14,632 nt of DNA from Zhengella sp041738295 (GTDB lineage: Bacteria > Pseudomonadota > Alphaproteobacteria > Rhizobiales > Rhizobiaceae), in the NCBI GenBank assembly GCA_041738295.1, contig JBGSQC010000141.1, positions 1 to 14,632 of the forward strand, in the 5' to 3' direction. The notes under the pieces are model-generated. The model searched no databases and was not told the DNA's origin. It was given only the letters and a program-made list of their open reading frames with translations. Shown here one piece after another: positions 9,824-14,632 of the stretch. Both the position numbers and the translations under genes were made by a program. The stretch's first letter is position 1, and every line of letters begins with the position of its first letter.

Positions 9824-11077
9824 TTACCGGTTGATTGCGCCGGTCGTATCCTTGGCGGGGGTCGCGTCCTGCGGGTCCGGTCGTTGTGCCGCGCGGGCGA
9901 AATCGTCGGCCCGGCCGGGCGTGGCGACCGGGGAAACGCCCTGAATGGGTTGCGCCTTGGCGGTAGATGAATCTGCGCCCGGAGACGGGACAGGCAAGGC
10001 GACTTGTCCCAAAAGCTCATCCCCGCCATCAAGGTCGGGGTCGGTCAGGGCCATGGGCAGGCTGACATCGATCTTCGGGACGCCTGCATCAAGACCAGTG
10101 TCGGAGCCGGGCACGCCTTGGTCTCCGGTCAGGCTGCCATCGGGGGAAACGGCAGAACCCAGAAGCTTGCGCAACGGCTTTTCGACGTAAAAGGCCAACT
10201 TGCGCTTTCCCGCCTTGGTGATGTTGATGCCATCGGAGGCACGCAACCTCACCGGCTGGCCATTGATGTCCGGCCCGGTGGTGGCAAAAGCCCCGTTCTC
10301 GTCGACAAAACCTTCCCAGACATCGACAAACTCGCCGCCGGCATCCACCGCTGCCTGCTTGTACATGTCATTGAAGGCCAGCATGTCGGCGGACATGGAA
10401 GAAACCCTGAAGGATGGCGCGCCGACCCAGATGAGCGGCACCTTGGCTTCTTTCACCTGCGTGGCAAAAGAAGCCAGACGCTTGGCGTATTGCACGTTCC
10501 ATTCATCGGATCGCGGCCGCAGCGACTGGCCGTCGGCGCGCATCTGCTGGCGGTCGTTGGAGCCGATCATCATGACAACGGCTGCTGGCTGAACCTCGGC
10601 AATGATCGCAGTGATCTGGCCCGGCCAGTCGAAATGGTCATCGCGAACAAAGCCTGACGAGCCGCTCGACTTGTCAACAATCACGACGCCCGGCAAATCC
10701 GCAAACGCGGTTTCGAGCCCTTCGGCAACGCCGCCGGACATGAAATCGCCGACCACAAGCACCTTGCGGGCATCTCCCAGCTTTTCGACAGCCTTCTTCT
10801 CCACTTCGGTGGCAGGTGCGGACTGTACAGCCGCCTTGGCCCTTTTCGGCTTTTTCTGCTGCGGCCTGACTGTTGTTTTCGGACGGGGCTGGCGCGGTTC
10901 AGCTCGTCTTGGAACGCCAAACAGGCGCTCGAAGAAATTGGGGCGCGCTCCGTCATTTTCAGCATAGGCCGGACGCGGAACTGACAAGCCCTGAAGCGGC
11001 AGCAAGACCATGGCAAGCAAAAGAGCCACCAGCACGGTCAACAGTCGCCGGTTTTTCACAGTCCTTGCCGTGTGCAT
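9824..11077 (-). CDS. DUF459 SGNH-fold periplasmic protein, probably non-catalytic
   Basis: A 417-residue exported protein. Residues 1-39 are a signal peptide (basic MHTARTVKNRR, Leu-rich core, AYA before E40). Residues 44-100 are a basic, Pro-rich linker (KKPKRAK). About 104-305 is the SGNH/GDSL-like DUF459 (PF04311) domain, and from about 310 to the end is a low-complexity Pro/Asp/Gly tail. Block I reads VVGDFMSGG (108-116), where active family members have GDS, so the nucleophile position is Phe112. Block III GSND (172-175) is kept. Block V reads DGIN (282-285), where the catalytic His is expected. Two of three catalytic groups appear lost. The ATG at 11077 has GGAG 5 nt upstream; a GTG at 11092 overlapping the previous stop is possible but lacks a good site. 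It lies 11 nt after the lytic transglycosylase gene, suggesting a shared role at the cell wall. Confidence 0.85.
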   Translation of the reverse strand: MHTARTVKNRRLLTVLVALLLAMVLLPLQGLSVPRPAYAENDGARPNFFERLFGVPRRAEPRQPRPKTTVRPQQKKPKRAKAAVQSAPATEVEKKAVEKLGDARKVLVVGDFMSGGVAEGLETAFADLPGVVIVDKSSGSSGFVRDDHFDWPGQITAIIAEVQPAAVVMMIGSNDRQQMRADGQSLRPRSDEWNVQYAKRLASFATQVKEAKVPLIWVGAPSFRVSSMSADMLAFNDMYKQAAVDAGGEFVDVWEGFVDENGAFATTGPDINGQPVRLRASDGINITKAGKRKLAFYVEKPLRKLLGSAVSPDGSLTGDQGVPGSDTGLDAGVPKIDVSLPMALTDPDLDGGDELLGQVALPVPSPGADSSTAKAQPIQGVSPVATPGRADDFARAAQRPDPQDATPAKDTTGAINR

Positions 11078-11088
11078 CGTTTCTCCGG

Positions 11089-12300
11089 TCACTTCCTGCG
11101 AAGGGCGCTCAGGACTTCCATGCTGGGATAACCATCCTGCGTCAAGCCCACGCGCGCCTGGTATGTCTTGATGGCAGTTTCGGTGATCTTGCCGATCTTT
11201 CCGTCTGCCTCGCCGTCATAGAAGCCCAACTGCTTGAGCCGTGTCTGCATTTCCTGCTTTTCAGCAAATGAAAGGCGCGTGAAGGGGCGGTTCCAATCGT
11301 TCTTCAGGCCGCCAGATCCGGCTATGGCATCGGCCAGCAGGCCGACCGACATGGCATAGGTGTCGGCATTGTTGTAGCGCTTGATCACGGAAAAGTTGTT
11401 CAACATCAGGAAGGCCGGGCCGTTCCGGCCGTCCGGCACTTTCAGCGAAGCCGTGTCGGCGCCGCGCGCAAACGGCTTGCCGCTGGTGCGGGTAACGCCC
11501 AGCGACTGCCATTTGGAAAGGCTCATCGAGCCGCCCGGCAGTTTGCCGGCAGGCAGCTTCACTTCGTATCCCCAGGTCTGGCCGGTCTTCCAGCCGTTCT
11601 TCTTCAACAGATTGGCTGCTGTCGCCAGCGCATCAGGAATGGAGTTCCAGATGTCGCGCTTGCCATTGCCGTCAATGTCCACGGCATAGGCCTGGTAGCT
11701 GGTCGGGATGAACTGGGTATGGCCCATGGCACCGGCCCAAGACCCCATCAGATGGCTTTCATCGATGTCGCCGGTCTGCAGGATCTTCAGCGCCGCGACA
11801 AGCTGGGTGCGGGCAAACTTGGCACGCTTCTTGTCGGCATAGGCCAGTGTTGCCAGCGAGCGGGGAACCGAGCGCATCACCTTGTCGTTGGTGAGGATGC
11901 GGCCGTAATTCGATTCCACCGACCAGATGGCGAGCAGGATGTGGCGGTCAACGCCGAACCTTGCTTCGATCTTGTCGAGCCAAGGCTTGTATTCGCGGGC
12001 CATCTGACGGCCATAGGCTACCGATTCGTCGTGGATGCGGTTGTCGAAATATTGCCAGAGCGGGGCCTTGAACTCCGGCTGGAAACGGGCCTTCTCCAGC
12101 ACCTCGGGATCAGGCTCGGTCACGCCGCGAAAGGCTCGGTCGTAGGTGGCCGATGATACACCGCTCTTGGTGGCGACGGACTTGAAGCCTGCGATCCAAT
12201 TCTGGAATCCTGCGTCAGCCTGGGCTGCACCCGTGTTGCAAGCGGCGAGGAAGAGGGCAAGGGCGGTCTGGCGGAACAATTTTCCGTCAAATCGGTTCAT
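11089..12300 (-). CDS. MltB-family lytic murein transglycosylase with PG-binding domain
   Basis: A 403-residue envelope enzyme (GH103, SLT_2 domain) that cleaves peptidoglycan between MurNAc and GlcNAc, leaving a 1,6-anhydro end. The catalytic Glu is E129 in IWSVESNYGR (125-134). GAMGHTQFIPTSY (190-202) and the DIDGNGKRDIWN segment (208-219) match MltB/Slt35 landmarks, the latter near their calcium-loop region. A PG_binding_1 domain occupies about 344-402 (QTRLKQLGFYDGEADGKIG...). The N-terminus MNRFDGKLFRQTALALFLAAC is a signal peptide ending in a possible lipobox LAAC (C21); cleavage after AQA at 28 is the alternative, so lipoprotein status is open. The ATG at 12300 has GGAG 9 nt upstream. 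The frame is open to 12492, but the extra 64 residues run through the galU promoter region and are not credible. It forms an operon with the DUF459 gene downstream. Confidence 0.93.
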   Translation of the reverse strand: MNRFDGKLFRQTALALFLAACNTGAAQADAGFQNWIAGFKSVATKSGVSSATYDRAFRGVTEPDPEVLEKARFQPEFKAPLWQYFDNRIHDESVAYGRQMAREYKPWLDKIEARFGVDRHILLAIWSVESNYGRILTNDKVMRSVPRSLATLAYADKKRAKFARTQLVAALKILQTGDIDESHLMGSWAGAMGHTQFIPTSYQAYAVDIDGNGKRDIWNSIPDALATAANLLKKNGWKTGQTWGYEVKLPAGKLPGGSMSLSKWQSLGVTRTSGKPFARGADTASLKVPDGRNGPAFLMLNNFSVIKRYNNADTYAMSVGLLADAIAGSGGLKNDWNRPFTRLSFAEKQEMQTRLKQLGFYDGEADGKIGKITETAIKTYQARVGLTQDGYPSMEVLSALRRK

Positions 12301-12503
12301 GGCAGCGGTCTCCGGTTTCTTGTTTGGACCATTTGGCCACAACTCGGTTAGGAATTGGTTTACCATGTCTGGAAAGTTACCTTCCCTAACGCCACCAAAT
12401 CCCGGTTGGGATCCGGCCATGGAAACAGTCCCTAAACCACAATTTTGGCATGAAGTTGCCCAATGAGGCGCAATCGTCTGATTTGCACGCAAGGACCCCT
12501 GAC

Positions 12504-13373
12504 ATGAAGAAACTTCGCAAGGCCGTTTTCCCGGTAGCCGGCCTCGGTACGCGCTTCCTGCCCGCCACCAAGGCCATCCCGAAGGAAATGCTGACCGTGG
12601 TGGACCGTCCGGTGATCCAGTATGTGGTGGACGAGGCTCGCAAGGCCGGCATCGAGCACATGATCTTCGTCACGGGCCGCAACAAGGGCGTCATCGAGGA
12701 TTATTTCGACGTCCAGTACGAGCTCTATGAAACGCTGGAATCACGCGGCAAGACCCAGGCGCTGGACCAGCTGAAGGCGCTTCAGCCGGCGCCCGGCACC
12801 ACCAGCTTCACCCGCCAGCAGGTGCCGATGGGGCTTGGCCATGCGGTCTGGTGCGCGCGTGACCTGGTCGGCAATGAGCCCTTCGCGCTGCTGCTGCCCG
12901 ACATGATCATGCAATCGGAGACCAATTGCATGAGCGCCATGGCGGACCTCTTCGGCAAGACCGGCGGCAACATCATCGCCGTGCAGGAATGCAAGCCGGA
13001 AGATGCCTCGAAATATGGCATTGTCGGCAAGGGCAAGGATGTCCACAACGGCTTCGAGCTGACGGCGATGGTGGAAAAGCCGGCCGCCGGGACCGCGCCC
13101 TCCAACCTCTTCATCAATGGCCGCTACATCCTGCAGCCGGAGATCTTCGACATTCTGGAAACCCAGACAAGCGGAGCCGGCGGCGAGATCCAGCTGACCG
13201 ATGCCATGCTGCGCCTGCAAGGGAACCAGCCTTTCTACGGCTACCATTTTCAGGGCAAGACCTTTGACTGCGGCAATCCGGAGGGTTTCGTCGAGGCCAA
13301 CATGTCGTTCTCGCATGCCCGAGCCGACATGCGCGCCCATGTCGAGGGCATTGCCCGACAATTGATCGGCTGA
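12504..13373 (+). CDS. galU: UTP--glucose-1-phosphate uridylyltransferase
   Basis: A 289-residue UDP-glucose pyrophosphorylase, making UDP-glucose from UTP and glucose-1-phosphate for polysaccharide, LPS and glucan synthesis. The nucleotide-binding signature GLGTRFLPATKAIPKEML (13-30) includes the catalytic lysine region. QQVPMGLGHAV (105-115) binds the uracil, D133 in LLPDM is the metal ligand, MVEKP (189-193), GRYIL (206-210), GEIQLTDA (227-234) and the K252 region GKTFDCGNPEGF (251-262) complete the family set. Length is normal (280-300). The ATG at 12504 has AAGGA (12491-12495) 8 nt upstream; an in-frame ATG at 12450 gives an 18-residue extension without family support. It is divergent from the transglycosylase operon across 203 nt and convergent with the barrel gene, and is probably monocistronic, ending at the hairpin at 13403-13434. 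Confidence 0.97.
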   Translation: MKKLRKAVFPVAGLGTRFLPATKAIPKEMLTVVDRPVIQYVVDEARKAGIEHMIFVTGRNKGVIEDYFDVQYELYETLESRGKTQALDQLKALQPAPGTTSFTRQQVPMGLGHAVWCARDLVGNEPFALLLPDMIMQSETNCMSAMADLFGKTGGNIIAVQECKPEDASKYGIVGKGKDVHNGFELTAMVEKPAAGTAPSNLFINGRYILQPEIFDILETQTSGAGGEIQLTDAMLRLQGNQPFYGYHFQGKTFDCGNPEGFVEANMSFSHARADMRAHVEGIARQLIG

Positions 13374-13402
13374 CAGCTCTCAGCAGTCTGGTTTGAAGAT
13401 GC

Positions 13403-13434
13403 AAAGGCTCGTGCTGTTACAGGCGCGAGCCTTT
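13403..13434. terminator. Two-way terminator between galU and the barrel gene
   Basis: AAAGGCTCG (13403-13411) and CGAGCCTTT (13426-13434) form a perfect 9-bp stem around a 14-nt loop, part of which can pair further through G-U and G-C pairs. The A-run on the left and T-run on the right give short U-tracts in both directions. It starts 30 nt after the galU stop and lies 5 nt beyond the stop of the convergent gene, so it probably serves both. Confidence 0.75.
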
Positions 13435-13438
13435 TGTC

Positions 13439-14632
13439 TCAGTGCTGCCATTTCATGCCGACAAAGGCGGAGTTCGTCACCGTGTCGCGGTTGGGCAGCG
13501 TGCTGGTGAGTCGCTCGTGGCGCAGGCGGGTGGTGAGGCCCAGATTGCGGTTCAGCCACCATGTGAAGCCAAGCTGGCCGGCCAGCGTCACATCCTCTCC
13601 GGCGGTCGCACCCGAATATTCACGAAGCGAGGCTGAAAGCTGGGCGTTGGCGGTCAGGTTTGACAGCAAGCGGTGCTCGATGGCCAGCGTTCCAGATTGC
13701 AGCAGTGAACCGGCGCTGCCAGCTGTCGTCGTGCCTTCGACAGTCGTCTCGGCATTGAGCGAGACCGTGGTGCCGCGCTGCGGCGACCAGTTGAGATTGG
13801 CCATCAGCGACAGGCCGGATATGGCGTCAAGGCGCGGATCATCTGCCTTTTCGCGGATCATTCCGGCAGCCACTTCGCCGGTCAGCTTTTCGCCGAGATC
13901 AACGGTCGCACCCGCCCTGAGTGCCATGCGGTCAGCCGAACGGCGATAGCCAGAGGCATCCAGCTCAAGGTCATAGATACGGCGGCCATACTCGGCTTCC
14001 ACAAAGGGAATGAGGGCCGGGGAGATCTCATAGCCAAGGCGCAGCTTGGCGGTGGCCAGCGTGAAATTGCGGTCTTTCTGGGAGAGCGAGCCTGCTTCCG
14101 GCATGTCGGCATCGCCATAGACATTGCGGGTCAGGTTGCCGGTCATGCCGTAGCGCAGGCGGCCTTCGGTCTTTTCCAGCGCCAGGCTCGCTTCAAGCTC
14201 GTGGAGAAGCGGGCGGCCTGCGCCCGGAGGCAGTGGGACGGGCGATTCGGCATCCTCGCGCTTGATGGAATAGCCGGCCTTCGCGGTGAGGGCATGATTG
14301 TCGATCATGTCGAGGCGCAAGGTCGCGTCAATGCCGGCGTCCGGTTCGGAGCGGGCGGGGCCGGAAACGCCTTCGCGCCAGGTGCCATAGCCGTTGATGG
14401 TGGCCTGATGGGTGGACCAGTCGCTGATGGCATTGAAGCGAGCGGTGGTCTCCCAGGTCGCGCCCTTTTCCTTGACCGGGCTGGAATTCACATTGTCCGA
14501 AAAGGTCATGCCGGTTTCGAGGCTCGGCGTGACCGTGAAACTGCCAAGCCGCAGGCCGAGCGGCGCATAGGGGTCTTCCTCGGCGCGCCGGTCCAGCCCC
14601 TCGATCGGTTCTGCGCGGTCGCCAAGCGCCTC
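13439..14632 (-). CDS. Outer-membrane beta-barrel protein (BBP2-like), N-terminus cut off
   Basis: The C-terminal 397 residues are in the window; the frame is open through base 14632, so the gene continues past the right edge and the ATG at 14509 is internal. Before it the frame reads EEDPYAPLGLRLGSFTVTPS, typical of the region entering the barrel. The rest alternates polar and hydrophobic residues in about 10-residue strands with aromatic ends, for example TAKAGYSIKRED, ALIPFVEAEYGRR, LTAGAT-type turns and TLAGQLGFTWWLNRNLGLTTRLRHERL, with almost no cysteine. This matches the outer membrane beta-barrel group (PF10082-like). Members are often linked to envelope polysaccharides, which would suit its galU neighbour, but no substrate is visible. 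The end is FVGMKWQH rather than a terminal Phe/Trp; the Trp is third from last. It is convergent with galU, sharing a terminator. Confidence 0.75.
   Translation of the reverse strand, partial: EALGDRAEPIEGLDRRAEEDPYAPLGLRLGSFTVTPSLETGMTFSDNVNSSPVKEKGATWETTARFNAISDWSTHQATINGYGTWREGVSGPARSEPDAGIDATLRLDMIDNHALTAKAGYSIKREDAESPVPLPPGAGRPLLHELEASLALEKTEGRLRYGMTGNLTRNVYGDADMPEAGSLSQKDRNFTLATAKLRLGYEISPALIPFVEAEYGRRIYDLELDASGYRRSADRMALRAGATVDLGEKLTGEVAAGMIREKADDPRLDAISGLSLMANLNWSPQRGTTVSLNAETTVEGTTTAGSAGSLLQSGTLAIEHRLLSNLTANAQLSASLREYSGATAGEDVTLAGQLGFTWWLNRNLGLTTRLRHERLTSTLPNRDTVTNSAFVGMKWQH

Noticed and set aside
12445..12460. Sigma-54-like promoter TTGGCA-TGAAG-TTGCC upstream of galU
   Set aside because: The GG and GC elements are 9 nt apart instead of the required 10, and sigma-54 spacing is strict. 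galU is also not a typical target.
12301..12492. 64-residue N-terminal extension of the lytic transglycosylase
   Set aside because: It would put the signal peptide in the middle of the protein; the ATG at 12300 has a GGAG site and starts directly with the signal sequence.

Overview
The window is GC-rich and densely coding. It reads as chromosomal DNA of an alphaproteobacterium, most likely Hyphomicrobiales (Rhizobiales) and perhaps near Phyllobacteriaceae. This is judged from the protein types (large-subunit glutamate synthase with an alphaproteobacterial look, a DUF459 SGNH protein paired with an MltB-type transglycosylase, a BBP2-like beta-barrel) and from codon use. The genus is inference. 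I see no rRNA, tRNA, CRISPR array, insertion sequence or phage gene, and no compositional break that would suggest recent transfer.

Layout. (1) Positions 1-1346, minus strand: a bufferin-type RiPP operon. It has a secreted four-cysteine precursor (DUF2282, BufA1), an MNIO oxidase (DUF692, BufB) started from GTG behind a strong ribosome binding site, and the first 22 codons of what is probably the DUF2063 partner BufC, overlapping bufB by 17 nt and running off the left edge. This is the most interesting system here. In the characterised family the MNIO modifies precursor cysteines and the exported peptide binds copper. (2) 1495-2547, minus: a threonine aldolase-family PLP enzyme. (3) 2548-2943: a 396-nt divergent control region with a perfect 15-bp palindrome, a possible 22-residue leader ORF and a stable RNA hairpin inside that ORF. 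(4) 2944-9466, plus: the glutamate synthase operon, gltB, a YbjQ/DUF74 small protein, then gltD, closed by a clear intrinsic terminator. (5) 9623-9817, plus: a 64-residue two-helix membrane protein. (6) 9824-12300, minus: a cell-envelope pair, an MltB-family lytic transglycosylase followed 11 nt later by a DUF459 SGNH-fold protein that appears to lack its catalytic Ser and His. (7) 12504-13373, plus: galU (UDP-glucose pyrophosphorylase). It faces, across a two-way terminator hairpin, (8) the C-terminal 397 residues of an outer-membrane beta-barrel protein on the minus strand, cut by the right edge.

Functional picture: GltB and GltD together form NADPH-dependent GOGAT for nitrogen assimilation. 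GalU, the transglycosylase, the DUF459 protein and the barrel all belong to envelope biology. The buf operon is probably a periplasmic metal-handling device. Several starts were moved from the longest open frame to an internal codon with a proper Shine-Dalgarno sequence: bufB GTG at 967, the aldolase at 2547, gltB at 2944, the YbjQ gene at 7680, the small membrane protein at 9623, DUF459 at 11077, the transglycosylase at 12300 and galU at 12504.
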